Below are positions 11,470 through 23,644 of a DNA stretch of 64,000 bases, in pieces. The stretch spans positions 51,133,265-51,197,264 of the forward strand of contig NC_079516.1 of NCBI RefSeq assembly GCF_000801105.2, read 5' to 3'. Numbering within the stretch: position 1 is the first letter of the stretch; every line of letters begins with the position of its first letter. The DNA comes from Raphanus sativus. Its lineage: Eukaryota > Streptophyta > Magnoliopsida > Brassicales > Brassicaceae. Position numbers and translations under genes: made by a program. The notes under the pieces are model-generated. The model saw only the letters and a list, made by a program, of their open reading frames with translations, had not been told where the DNA came from and made no database searches.

Positions 11470-14218
11470 TCAGTCATAGTTCCTAATGATCTTTGCAACC
11501 GAAGAGTATGCCCCCAAGGTCCCACTTACCAAACCAATCGCCACTATTATCCAACTCAAAATAATCTGGTTATCATAACACAAGTCAGTGTTAATCTCCC
11601 CAAAACTACTTACAAGAACTGTCAAGAAGAGACTAAAAAGCTCAGTTTATATATATATACCTGTGTTCTTGTAGCTTTGTTACCCATTATCTTCATGAAG
11701 CATAGAGCTGGCATTATTATTGCCTGAACCACACATACAATTTACGATAAAATACTTATGATTAGATCCAAGAATGTGTGTTCTTATGATATTAAGGAAG
11801 TAGGGAGAGAAAGATAATGAATGTTAACCACTAGTATACTGAGTATAGATCCTATCAGTGCCATCACAAGACCTAATACAAAATTTGCAACAAAACAATA
11901 ATGAGTCTTGAGTTGAGACACAATTAAGCAATAAACCCATGCTTTAACGTTCTTACCAAAAAATGGAATAAGGAAAGCAGCACAAACGGAAGAAGCGACC
12001 AGTGCTGTTCTTAGAAGAAGAAAGCACCATATGTTCTCTGGCATTCCTTCTGGTAATAATTCTTCTATACCCCTTGCTAATGGGTTTATCAGAAGAGCAA
12101 ATTTTGTAAACGGACTCGCAACCTGACGATTAGTAAAAAAAAATCAAAACAGAACCAAGATGAAGTTGGTAAGTGTAAAAATGCAACTTCCAATGATGAT
12201 GTAGAGGGAAACAACTAACGGTTGTCCATTGAGCCACTTTCGAAAAGAACAAGTCCTTTGGCATGTTTAATGTAATCTGAGACAAGGTGGCTTCACCAAA
12301 CATGAGATAACCCATGATTCCAACGCTTCCATACATCAAAACACATAAAGCAAAACTGCAATGTAGCCACCACACACACATACAACAACAAACAAACAAA
12401 CTCTTTGATGTAAGAACAGGATCAAATTAAACATCAAAAGCTTGTATAAGAGTTGAAAATATAATTGGTTTACGTTATGATCACTGCTTTGGTGAATTTG
12501 GTTTTATCAGCCATGGATTGGTATATATTTGGGAACACAGAATGGCCTGAGTAGCAAAATCCATAGACACCAATAGCAAACGGTATCCCATTCCATTTCA
12601 CAGCATGACCAGTGTGATGAAACCCGATTCCACCCGTTGCCCCGAGGAAAAACGTGCTCACTGTTATCAAAACACTTGCAAGAACTCCACCAGCTGTGGA
12701 ATCAAAGTAGCTGATTCAAGATTCTTGACTAAAGGAATAAATGTAGTATAAAAAGAAAAAGCAGTTGGATGTACCGGAGAGATAGGAGATGATGCGAAGA
12801 TCTTTCAACCAAACAGTTGGAAGAACAATGAGAGCAGTCAAGATACCGAACAAATGCTTAGAGTCGATATGGATACCGAGCCAATCCAGTGATGTACCAG
12901 GGAAGAGCCCTGTCAGGTTATCACCTTCCAAGATGATGAACTCCACACAATAAGACTACAAAAAGAAGTAAACAAAGATTCTATATTAAATTCACATTGT
13001 GCATACTGAAACAAGCTTTAGAAAAGAAGCTTCACTTACATATAGTTCCGTGTACAATAGCACCTGCGAGAAAACATTGCAGATGTTATAAGATAATGTG
13101 AAGAGAAAAAAAAAATAAGAACAACATAGAGATTTAACATGGTTCATCAAATATCAGACTTACACAGATGAGAATACGACCAGATATCCCAAAAGCCGCT
13201 TCTCCAATGTCAGGATAAGTGATGATACCAGTCTTGTTCTCGAAACACTCTTTCATCAAAGTAGCAGTGTAACAACATATAACAGCAAACAAGAGAAGAA
13301 TCACCACCCCTGCCCAACCAGCTTCTCTAAGTGTATAAGGTGTTGAGAGAAGCCCAACTCCAGTCATTACATTAATCGCTATAAACCAAAAAAAACAGAG
13401 TTTTGAAGGAAGTTAAGAGTTACTTACTTACACATGTGTTCTTGATTTCAAGCTAAAGAAAGTTAAAGATTTTTACCATTGAAAATGGTTTGAGTTAAGC
13501 TGCAGCCATAGCCTCCTATGGCTAACTCTTCAGCAAAGGAACCTCTGCGAGACCAAACTGATTGTGCAGCTGAGGCTTTGTCGGATTCTTCGTTCCTATC
13601 GGGGAGGAAAGGAGCTTTAGACTCGACATCTAGATTGCTTCTGCTCTGTCTGTAGAAACTCGGCTTTTGACTCGTGTTGTAGAAACTCGGATTGCTCCTG
13701 AGAGATCCGAAGATTGGTGATGCTGCAATCGTGTACGAATCTGTCGTTTCCCTGTTTGAAACAAATATCAACAATCAAATAAACAGAGTATCTCAATGAA
13801 ATAAACAGAGTATCTCAATCAAATAAACAGAGTCTTTCAATCAAATAAACAGAGTATCTCAATGAAACAAACAGAGTCCTTCAACCAAATAAACAGAGTA
13901 TCTCAACGAAATAAACAGAGTGCTTCAATCAAATAAACAGAGTCCTTCAAATCTTGGAGAATGCAACAGGATCAGATGGGCAGTGATTCAAGTGTGAAAA
14001 GAATGATTTTTTTCCATGAAATATTTGATCTTTACGAAGGAAAAAAGACGTTACAGTTACCTAAAGCTCTGAGGCCATTGAACCTGGGAAACGAAAGTAT
14101 CTTCGTTGTCGTCGTCAGCAGGAAGATCTGCGACGTCGCTTCGATCAGTTTCGCTGTCGTTCTCGTACCTACTGCTGTCTTCATCGTCGTCAAACGTAAA
14201 ATCTGGTTTCTTCTCCAT
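11470..14218 (-). CDS. AVT1A: Vacuolar-type amino acid transporter (AVT1 family, At2g41190-like), 11 exons
   Basis: Amino acid/auxin permease family, probably a proton-coupled vacuolar amino acid transporter. Minus-strand exons: 14218-14061, 13751-13477, 13378-13164, 13063-13040, 12955-12775, 12693-12474, 12355-12220, 12122-11957, 11872-11829, 11723-11661, 11565-11470. All junctions are GT-AG, phases agree, and the total is 526 codons with stop. The start is [16 protein letters not shown]; an acidic, Ser-rich cytosolic N-terminus of about 145 residues precedes the first membrane segments ([20 protein letters not shown], the conserved family signature). Further helices include [20 protein letters not shown] and [15 protein letters not shown]. 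It ends IIRNYD. Exon 4 is a 24-nt microexon (VLLYTELY). Intron 1 carries a 22-bp minisatellite. The AVT1A name is from memory of the Arabidopsis numbering and less certain than the family. Confidence 0.92.
13773..13952. repeat. 22-bp minisatellite in transporter intron 1
   Basis: Seven full tandem units of 22 bp (consensus CAGAGTATCTCAATCAAATA plus AA) start at 13784, with partial units at both ends. Units differ at two or three positions and show an alternating ATCTC / CCTTC pattern. The array lies wholly in intron 1 of the amino acid transporter gene (13752-14060). Confidence 0.92.
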
Positions 14219-14791
14219 TTTTTGCGAGTGTTTTCGAATAAGGAAAGAAACTGTGGAGGATGAAAGAAAGATCACACACGAAAAGGAAACAAGAATAGAC
14301 CAAATAAGATCTCAATCTCCTTTGATTGATGTTTTTTTGTTTAGTTTTTGAGACAGAGAGAATGGGTGTTCTCTAAGTTTGCAGAGAGAAGAGAGGAGGT
14401 GGACAGAGAGACGAATATGAAACACGTAAAACTCTCTGACTCTGTTTTTCCGAGAAGCTTGCCTTGTTATAAGGCGGGAAGCGGTGACGTGGCAATAACG
14501 GTGGAGATTTAAGAGTGTTTAAAAAAATGATGGAAAAAGTAAAAATAAGAGAAAAAATGACCATCTAGAAATTTCAAAAGATTATTTAGATAAATTCTCT
14601 TAAAAGTAATTACTATAAACTTTAGCTATATTGAATTTTATTATTAAACTCCATTGATGAAAAAAGTAAAAATAAGAGAAAAAAATGATCATCTAGAAAT
14701 TTCAAAAGATTATTTAGATAAATGTATTATCTACTGATTAATATATATGTATGGAGTTTAATAATAAAATTAAATATAGCTAAATTTTATA
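14219..14791. repeat. Transporter 5' region followed by direct and inverted repeats
   Basis: Bases 14219-14500 are the likely 5' UTR and promoter of the transporter. A unit of about 70 bp around GTAAAAATAAGAGAAAAAA and ATCTAGAAATTTCAAAAG occurs at about 14535-14600 and again at about 14660-14725. A block of about 40 bp (14613-14652, containing TTTTATTATTAAACTCCAT) is repeated in inverted orientation at about 14750-14790. Together they form a foldback next to a Stowaway MITE. Confidence 0.7.
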
Positions 14792-15022
14792 CTCCCTCCG
14801 TTTCATATTAAGTGTCATTTTAGAGAATTTTTTTCGTTGCAAAATAAATGTCGTTTTAAAGTTTCAATGCAAAATTTATTAACTTTATTCTCCATTCTAT
14901 TTTTCTATTGGTTGAATTGTATCGGTAATGATATTTTTATATTGAAAATATGTAAAATTAAATGCTTTCTTAATCCGTGTGCACAAGTCTAAAACGACAC
15001 TTATAATGAAACAGAGGGGGAG
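14792..15022. mobile_element. Stowaway (Tc1/mariner) MITE
   Basis: 231 bp with terminal inverted repeats CTCCCTCCGTTTCAT and, at the right end, GAAACAGAGGGGGAG, flanked by the TA target duplication. CTCCCTCCGT is the diagnostic Stowaway terminus. A second copy of the same family is at 33272-33496. Confidence 0.9.
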
Positions 15023-16673
15023 TAGTAAATTACTTTTAAGTGAATTTGTTTTTAAAGAAAGAAATTAGAGTTTAAAAGCAAAATGAAAGGGAGTAGTAAC
15101 AAGTGTTGAGTTGAGATGGTTTTTTTATCGGTGGGATCACCGTCTACACGAGTCTGTAAAATCGGGTTTATCATGTTCAAGATCGAAATGTCCATTATGT
15201 GTTAAAATTTCTAATTTTCTTGTCAAGCATGAACATATTTTTACTATAGATAGACCTGATTCTTTGTTTTCGTAATTCTGATTCAACAAATCCAATTTTG
15301 AAAACAACTAATCATCATGAATGTTGCTGGATTCTTATGCTTAGTACTTACTAAAAACCCATTCGTTGTTTTGAATCTTAATGTCCCAAAAGAGTCCAAA
15401 TTAAGAAGAGAAAACATAGATTTGAGTGACGCGAAGTCGACGAGGGAATGGGGTGTAATTGTAATCGTTGTCAGTAAGAAATAGAAATACGTTATCTCTA
15501 TGTCGTGGCATGTGATTTTCTACAAGTGTCAAAGCTTCATATGGTCGTCTGATTTTTAATAGTTTATCCTTTGACGCATTTGTAATATTATTTTGGTTAA
15601 CTTTTCCAGTGTACTTTTAAATGTGGGATAATTAAAGAGAGATTTGCATGCCTCTTCCACGTTGATATTTTGCAAATCAGGAGAATCTTTTCCTTGTGAT
15701 GTTGTTGAATGTCATTTTTAGAAGAAAACTATCTGTTTAGTTAAGAAATATTAATAACGGATTATTTCAGTCACTCTATTACAATTTGGCTTTCAGAAAT
15801 TATATCATCACCACATGTTATGTATCAAAACCAAGGGCTGTATATTAGAATACAGTGACACCATCATTCATTATATAGTTATCCTATCTCAAATTGTTAC
15901 CTCAAAAAACAAAACCTTAAATTAGTGGTGTTCAAAATTTGAAGCAAGAACCCAGTGGAATTTAGACCATAAACTGATTAAAAACAAAACAAAGGAGCTA
16001 AAACATTAGATTTGCAACTATTTCCATGAAATATTATTCATATTTTAAAATGACAACAATATATCTATATATAATCTTTTTGTGAAAGTATGTAAATATT
16101 TTGTATTAAATATAGGGTTTTATGTCAATGTATTAAATATATACATTCATAAACATATTTCTTACATGTGTAAGTTAACCCACTTGTAAATTTATTCTTC
16201 ACTTTATTTATAAGAAATATGTTTTTGCATGAGATGGAACTTGGAAGCAAAAAAGATGCTAAATATAGAGAAACTGAGGGAATTGCTTGTTTCTCTAATT
16301 TTCAAGGCGTTCATTGGTTTGAGGACATGAACGAGTCCTTTGAATTAATGGGTAAAATTAGTTTGAAAAACTGATAAGAAAAGATGAAATCTCGGAGACA
16401 TTAGTTTTTCTTTCAACTCTTTTGTGGCCATTAGTTTTTTCTTTGTTTGGTTTGGAACATGTTGAAGACCAATACTCAATCCAACAATGCTACACTCTGA
16501 AAAAAAAAAAGAGAAAATGATCAATCCACACTTATGTTTGTTGATGTGGAAGGTATGTGGTACATCTTTAGGATATTGTTATTCAGACAAGAACGTTCAT
16601 GTTTTATGAAGGTATGTTTCTAGCTGTTAATAACATACAGATTTTTAGATAGATTTTTTCTTAGTTTAACACA
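15023..16673. other. Upstream spacer of PIP5K5
   Basis: No gene is recognised; the ORF-poor AT-rich DNA includes the PIP5K5 promoter and 5' UTR. I see no clear TATA box that I would commit to. Confidence 0.5.
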
Positions 16674-19618
16674 ATGAGCAAGGAACAAAGCTATGTTCTA
16701 AAAGCATGGGAGGTGACCCTGCGCAAGACCCAACAAGCAAAGAAGCGGGCTAATAGCGTTTTTGGGACAGTATCAGTATCTCCACATACGGATAACGATG
16801 TCACAAGTGATGAAAATGATGATGAAACCACCACAAACAGGAGCAGCTTAGAAGAATTTTACCTTGCGGAGAGAGTACTTCCCAATGGAGACTACTACAC
16901 AGGACAATGGTATGACAACTTTCCTCATGGGCAAGGAAAATACCTCTGGACGGACGGATGCATGTACATTGGTGAGTGGTACAATGGAAAAACCATGGGA
17001 CATGGAAAGTTCGGGTGGCCATCTGGTGCAACATACGAAGGAGAGTTTAAAAGTGGTTACATAGATGGTATTGGCACATACACGGGGCCAAGCGGAGATG
17101 CTTATAAAGGTCAGTGGGTGATGAACCTGAAGCATGGACATGGAGTCAAGAGTTTCGCAAATGGAGATGCATATGATGGTGAATGGAGGAGAGGTTTGCA
17201 AGAAGGTCAAGGAAAATATCAATGGAGTGATGGGTGTCATTACACCGGTGAATGGAAGAACGGTACCATATATGGTAAAGGGAGCTTTGTATGGACAAAT
17301 GGGAATAGATACGATGGGTGTTGGGATGAAGGGTTTCCTAGAGGTAATGGGACTTATAAATGGGATGATGGTAGTTTCTATGTTGGTAACTGGTCTAAAG
17401 ATCCAGAGGAAATGAATGGTACTTATTATCCATCAGGAAACGAAGGGAATCTTGAATGGGATCCTAAAGATTTGTTCAGTAATCTGAGTGAGTACACTAT
17501 CTGTAGTGGTGAGAGAGTTCCTATGCTGCCTTCACAGAAGAAACTTTCTGTTTGGAACTCTTCCAAGCGTATAGAGAAGCCTAGGAGGATGTCAGTTGAT
17601 GGGAGGGTAAGTGTTGGTGTAGATAGAGCGTTTGAGAAGATGAATATGTGGGGGAATGAAACAGGGGAAGAAGGCTCAGATTTGAGGAAGGAGTTGGATG
17701 CAGAGTTGATGCGATTGGATGCAGAAGGTTTTCAAAGTCTTAAGTCAAGCCATCTGCCTATGAAACTGCCAAAGGCAGGGAGGAAGCAAGGGGTTACTAT
17801 ATCCAAAGGCCATCGCAATTATGATCTTATGCTTAATCTACAGCTAGGAATCAGGTAAATATGAGAGAGCATATATGTGTTCTAAGCTATATAATATGAT
17901 TTTTGTTGGTATATATATGCACGTGGAGCAACAATGCTTGTATTTTTTTTTGGTTTCTACAGGCATTCTGTGGGGAGACAAGCTCCAGCTGCATCTCTTG
18001 ATCTGAAGCCTTCAGCTTTTGATCCGAAAGATAAGATATGGAGGAGGTTTCCACGTGAAGGAACTAAGCACACACCTCCACATCAGTCTACTGAATTCAA
18101 ATGGAAAGATTATTGCCCACTAGTTTTCAGGTTACACACAAAAAAATGATACTCTTCATTTTTCACATTGCTACTAGTTCTAACTTTTTTGTGCCTAACT
18201 TGTTTTGCTTATGATTCAAGGAGCTTGAGGAAGCTATTCAAAGTAGACTCAGCTGATTACATGCTGTCCATTTGTGGGGATGATGCTCTCAGAGAACTCT
18301 CATCCCCTGGTAAAAGTGGGAGCTTCTTTTACTTAACAAATGATGACCGTTACATGATAAAAACAATGAAGAAGTCTGAAACAAAAGTGAGTTGTTTTCT
18401 CAAGTTATCGCTTGCTGTTACCAAGTACTTGTGTTGCATGTACTGAAAACATATCTCTTTTGGTTCTTGTTGGTGTAGGTGCTTCTGAGGATGCTTGCAG
18501 CATATTACAACCACGTTAGAGCATTTGAAAACTCTTTGGTGATCAGATTCTTTGGTCTACACTGTGTGAAGTTGAATGGACCAACCCAAAAGAAGGTAGA
18601 TACAAAACATTAGCACTTAATGTGACTTGATTTTTAGAAAGGGTTGGGGTAAAATCTCATAAATCTCTTGGTCTAATGCAGGTGAGGTTTGTCATAATGG
18701 GTAATCTGTTTCGTTCTAAGTACTCTGTTCACAGACGCTTTGATCTGAAAGGATCTTCTCTTGGTCGTACCACTGACAAACCTGAATCAGAAATAGACTC
18801 AAACACCATCTTAAAAGACCAAGACCTAGGTTTCATTTTCAGACTGCAGAAAGCATGGTACCAAGAATTCACAAGGTAAAAACACCATTATTCTCTACTC
18901 TTCATTAGTTATAGTTTCTGCTTGTTTCATTTCTCATGACTTGTTATTCACGTTACAGGCAAATAGATAAAGACTGCGAGTTTTTAGAACAGGAGAGAAT
19001 CATGGATTACAGTCTTCTAGTTGGGATTCACTTCAGAGAAGCTTCTGTAGCTAGAGAGCTGATTCCTTCTGGAGCTCGAACACCTATTGGTTTGCTATGT
19101 TAAATCAAATAACCTTTGGTTTTGAATTATTCACAGAAGCAAAAAGATGATTGTTATCTTATTTACAGGTGAATCTGAAGAAGAAGCAGGACATCGTCTC
19201 TCTAGATCAGAGGTTGATGAACTACTTCCAGACCCCTCAAGGTAATAATACAACACAAGAGAACTATACCAACACCTTCCAAACTCAAAAGAGAAACACT
19301 TAAACTTTGTTTTGGTTATGTTGTTGCAGGTGGGCTAGTATCAGATTAGGAACCAACATGCCAGCGCGTGCAGAGAGAACGATGAGGAAAAGCGACACTG
19401 AGCTTGAGCTTGTGGGAGAGCCTACGGGAGAGTTCTACGAAGTGGTGATGATCTTTGGCATCATTGACATTCTTCAGGATTACGATATTAGCAAAAAGCT
19501 TGAACATGCTTACAAGAGCATACAATATGATCCTACCTCCATATCAGCAGTAGATCCAAGACTATACTCGAGGCGTTTCCGTGACTTTATTTTCAAGGTC
19601 TTCACGGATGACATTTGA
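16674..19618 (+). CDS. PIP5K5: Phosphatidylinositol-4-phosphate 5-kinase 5, eight exons
   Basis: Makes PtdIns(4,5)P2 from PtdIns4P at the plasma membrane; the Arabidopsis type-B PIP5K4/PIP5K5 pair acts in pollen tube growth. Exons: 16674-17854, 17963-18130, 18221-18386, 18479-18595, 18682-18875, 18959-19089, 19169-19241, 19330-19618; all GT-AG and in phase, 773 codons with stop (772 aa, the length I recall for Arabidopsis PIP5K5). About eight MORN repeats (YYTGQW, YIGEW, YEGEF, YKGQW, YDGEW, YTGEW and so on) span about residues 73-265. A linker follows, then the lipid kinase domain: [18 protein letters not shown] (ATP-binding Lys), [12 protein letters not shown], the catalytic [17 protein letters not shown], and the activation-loop region [13 protein letters not shown] near the C-terminus. 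No disabling change was seen. Gene order matches At2g41210. Confidence 0.96.
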
Positions 19619-21040
19619 GAGAGAGGGTTTCTATTTTTCTTTGTACTTAGGTTTTTGTGTCCAAGAAAAAATAATACATAGAATTTCACATATATTATTT
19701 TGGCAAGGGTTCTGAAACTTGCAAATATGACTCCCGCAAAAATTTCATTGATTCCCATTGATTTATCTATATTTAATTACCTTTGCAATATTAGTTAGTA
19801 GCAGTTGTTCTTGTGTATTTCTAAACGAACATGCGTCACCGATATTAGTTTGGCAAGGGCTCTACAACATCGTATTCAAAATCTTGAGATGATGTGAGTT
19901 GTTGGGTACCGTTCCTCATCTGAATTATTACGGAATTATCCTATAGTGATAGAAATTTCACCTTAAGATATGTATTAAGTTCATATAAGTTAGAATTCTA
20001 ATAAGATAACTACTGTTAGGATATAGCTTTCTTTATTGTATAGATATGTTGCAACATCCTCATTAATTATTCAATACAAATATTATATTACAGTCTCTAT
20101 TTAATAGTATCAGACCATTAAAACTTTGAAATTTAGAACTATTCTTTTTAAATCGAAAGTTTTAAGGTTTTCTTTATTAACAATGGTCAAATTATCGATC
20201 GTATCACCATATCTATATATTCTGTTATGTATGATGATAAAATATATGCAGCATATGCGAACATGATGAACATCTTCATGAACATCAATTCTATGATGTA
20301 GTTCTCTCTATAACACTTGGTTCGACGAATATAAAGAAATTTTGATGGATATATTCTTTCCGCATCACACAACCACGACGGACAGTTATGCATACATATC
20401 ACTTTAATTTTTTTTACACAAATTAAAAGTAATTAAAATGTATTTATCGTTTTATAATTACATATATTTAACCGATAATATATGGAATAAATAAAATTAT
20501 TTATAATATCAGTGCATTATACAATTAATATTAAACTAAAAATAAGTGTAGTTTGTATTAAAATTTTAAATGATATTTAGTGTATAAAAGTGTTAAAATA
20601 ACATTTTTTAAAAATAAAGAAAATACAAATTATATAGTCAATTAATATTATTTCAGTTAATTTAAATATGTATTTCTTAGAACTTTAGTACTTTTCTAGC
20701 TTTTATTTTCGACAGAAATACTAAAAACATGTCTATTGATGATAACTTATGGATATCTTAGCATTTAAAAGAAAGGAGAAAAAAAAGAAAAATAGAGAAG
20801 AGAAAGTATCTGTGCAGACATACTGTCATATCTCTTATTTCACAAGTGTCATTTAATAAATGACTTACAACTTTAGAATTTTTTAAAATTTTATTAAATA
20901 AGTAAAATATTAATTAATAATAATTTTGTTTTCTTCAGATCCTGAGTTAAAATACTTCACAATGAGGTTGTTTTAATCCAATCAAAGGCGATTATTGCTA
21001 GGAAAAAAGTTTTCTAATTACACGAAGTTTATATTAATAT
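19619..21040. other. Spacer downstream of PIP5K5
   Basis: No gene is recognised. In Arabidopsis the next gene as I recall it is GLU2 (At2g41220, ferredoxin-dependent glutamate synthase); I see no trace of it here. Confidence 0.5.
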
Positions 21041-21298
21041 CAGGTCCGTTCCTCTTTTAAGGCTGGTGAAGCATGAGCTTCAGGCCACATCTTATAAAAA
21101 CCAAATTTGTATATCTTTTTTATTACTGTATGTAGCATAAATGGTTAAAACTAGGGTAAGCTTTGTCTTTTTGTTTCTGGTTCGAACAAGAAAGCCGTCA
21201 TTTTTATAAACATTTTTTAGTTGGTAAGTTTAGAATAGTTATAAGGGCCACATTATTTTATGAGGCTTTAAGCCTCTTATATGTTTGGGACGGCACTG
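21041..21298. mobile_element. hAT-type MITE with 8-bp target duplication
   Basis: 258 bp with 12-bp terminal inverted repeats CAGGTCCGTTCC (left) and CAGTGCCGTCCC (right, read inwards). The perfect 8-bp repeat ATTAATAT flanks it at 21033-21040 and 21299-21306. No coding sequence is present. Confidence 0.8.
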
Positions 21299-21635
21299 AT
21301 TAATATGATAAAAATCATTTAATATATAAAAATGTGTCAACAATTACATAAATTCACATGTTATCATGTACGAAGTAAATGATAATATGGTAACAATATT
21401 ATAATCGGGTTTAATTAATCTTAAGTTAAAGTTAATGGGATCGATCTGTAATTTATGAAATTTAATAAACTTAATTAATTTTATTAATAAACTTAATAAA
21501 TTCAATTCAAATTCCCGAAGAAAAGGCAATAAAACATTAAAAACAAGAAAAACAACAAATGAAACTGCATGGATTGACAATTTTTATCAAATGGAACAAG
21601 AAACCAAAACGCAACAATCGAGACGCATTTTCCAA
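21299..21635. other. Short spacer 3' of the OSR-type gene
   Basis: AT-rich; probably includes the 3' UTR of the minus-strand gene at 21636-21830. Nothing else is recognised. Confidence 0.5.
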
Positions 21636-21830
21636 TCACATTACTTGACTAGAGGAATTGTCAAAGGAAGAAGAAAAAGAGAGAGGAGGATAATAGATGG
21701 CTACGTAAATAAGCATTAGCATCAGCACCACCGGAATTCCCATCATAATCATCGGCGGCGGCGGGAGAGGCGGAAGAACGGCAGGAAGAACCACCAAAAT
21801 CACCAACATCACCACTCCGATCATAAACAT
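21636..21830 (-). CDS. ARGOS/ORGAN SIZE RELATED-type small membrane protein
   Basis: A 64-residue protein consisting almost entirely of the OSR domain: two hydrophobic helices (VVMLVILVVLPAVL and MIMMGIPVVLMLMLIYVAIY) joined by the hallmark proline hairpin LPPLPPPP, then a Ser-rich tail. Members (ARGOS, ARL, OSR1, OSR2) sit in the ER and related membranes, promote cell proliferation or expansion and dampen ethylene response. The domain alone is shorter than ARGOS because the N-terminal extension is absent, as in the small OSR proteins. By position it corresponds to the small gene just before OSR1 in Arabidopsis (possibly OSR2, At2g41225); that assignment is from memory. Confidence 0.78.
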   Translation of the reverse strand: MFMIGVVMLVILVVLPAVLPPLPPPPMIMMGIPVVLMLMLIYVAIYYPPLSFSSSFDNSSSQVM

Positions 21831-22246
21831 TTCGAAGATCCTTATTATATATTTTTGCGAAGCTTCTTTTCTTCCTCTAAATCTTGGCTTTCAATGTTCC
21901 TGCACATATAAGTGAATTTATAATAAATCATGTGGGTAAATATTTTGTCAGTTTTTCCTTTTATGTGTGTGAGACTGTGAGAGAGAAAGACGTTATTGCA
22001 GCTTACAGGTGAAGCTCATGCACTGAGCAGCAACGTATTCCAATTCATATCCACCCAACGACAAAGCCACCCTTATATCCTTTTCATTTTTATCTTTATT
22101 TATTAAAAGTCCAATCAACTAGATTTTATTTTAAATTCACACACATGAGATTTTTTACCAAAAAAATACCATTAATTACTAGATATGGTTTATCATTACT
22201 TGTAAATAAATTTTGATGATATTTTTTCAATGTTTGTTTCTGACTC
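21831..22246. other. Upstream region of the OSR-type gene
   Basis: Likely promoter and 5' UTR of the minus-strand gene. No specific site is identified. Confidence 0.4.
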
Positions 22247-22927
22247 AGAATATCTCCAACCATAATATCAAATTTGATGTTTTGATGTCAAATTTTTTTG
22301 TCATCTCCAACTATAACACCATATATTACACCAAAAGTAATATTATATTATTTGATATTTTATGTTTTGATCATTTTTATATTTTTATTATTTGAAATTT
22401 ATAAATAATTATTTTATCACACTTTAATATTAATTTTATTAAATTTCCGTAACTATATGTTTATAAAATTTATTATTATCAATATTTTATAATAAAACGA
22501 TAATAATCATTTAGTGATTTCTTATTTCAAAATAATATATAATGTAAAATATAAAATTTCTATGATATTTTTTATAACACAAATATGATAACAACTACTG
22601 AGTGATTTCTTACTTGAAATAAAATTTAAAATATTTGGATTATGTAAAAATAATTTATAATATAAATAATACAATATATTTATGTTTAGTTACAAATTTG
22701 AACTGATTAATAATAATAATAATAATAATTGAAAAAATTGAACTGATTAATAATAATAATTGAACTATATTATTCAATGAAATATAATAAAATATGTATA
22801 TAAAATAACTGGTATAATACTATTCACTCTATACCAAATTTGATGTAATAATGTCATTTTTGATGTCCCATTAAAAATAAAATTACATCAAATTTGATGT
22901 TTTGATATTCTATTGGAGTTGGCCTTA
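22247..22927. mobile_element. Candidate MITE with CTCCAAC / ATCAAATTTGATG ends
   Basis: The ends are inverted repeats: TCTCCAACCATAATATCAAA at the left and, read inwards from the right, GCCAACTCCAATAGAATATC. Both sides then carry ATCAAATTTGATGT. No ORF or clear target duplication is seen, so the boundaries are approximate. Confidence 0.6.
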
Positions 22928-23465
22928 GAAATCCTCATCAAACTCAACTAAATTGTTATTATCATGGATGCGGCCATCTTTTCATTATTGGATTCACCTA
23001 ATCCATGTTTTTAAACCTCTCACCATCTTTTTCACCAAACTCTATGTTTGTCGATGATCTTGAGATTCACCTGGTCTCCTCGATAATTTTTGTTTGTTTT
23101 AGAATGGTTCATGTTTGTTTTAGTGTCAAATCAAGCTAAATAGAAATTCATATTCTTGATGTTGCCTACGGTCCTAGAACTCCTCATCGAAAAGTTTTGT
23201 TGGTCAAGATTCCAACTTCTTCTAGTAGATATATCAATATCGTATTCGACTATCAATTATTATTATTTCGGACAATAGTTTTTAGGTCTTAAGTGAAGCT
23301 TTTTGGATCATTTCACTCTTTAAATACATTTTTTGGTTGTCTTTGTTATTCAGCTTACAATTTACTTCCAGTTGTACTATGTTAAACCTTTTTGGTCATT
23401 AGATTAATATAATTGTTTCATTGACAAATTAAAAATCTAGTATTTTGTTAATCTTTTCAAAAACA
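22928..23465. other. Spacer without recognised feature
   Basis: AT-rich sequence between the MITE and a SINE; no coding region is recognised. Confidence 0.45.
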
Positions 23466-23644
23466 TGATACTTTTTTTTATAACCGTGGGGATCCGGCAA
23501 CCGAAGTCAATCGACTAATTCCACGAAATTCATGGTCCTCCATGTATTCTTACGATTTAACGATAGCTCGGGTGGCCACAGCAAGTCGAATCCACGCATC
23601 ACTATCTCTTTGACGCTTACCACTGAGTTACCTTGATACTTTTT
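23466..23644 (-). mobile_element. tRNA-derived SINE with target duplication
   Basis: Body of about 157 bp (23477-23633) on the minus strand. It begins with a tRNA-like head (GGTAACTCAGTGGTAAGCG, an A-box type sequence, then a B-box-like GGATTCGACTTGC) and ends ...CACGGTTATAAAAAAAAG. The 11-bp repeat TGATACTTTTT flanks it (23466-23476 and 23634-23644). The tail GGTTATA-A(n) is of the same style as many of the micro-insertions in this window. Confidence 0.78.

Noticed and set aside
16474..16532. TCAATCCA repeated around an A-run
   Set aside because: An 8-bp repeat in AT-rich DNA with an insert of unclear limits is too weak to list.
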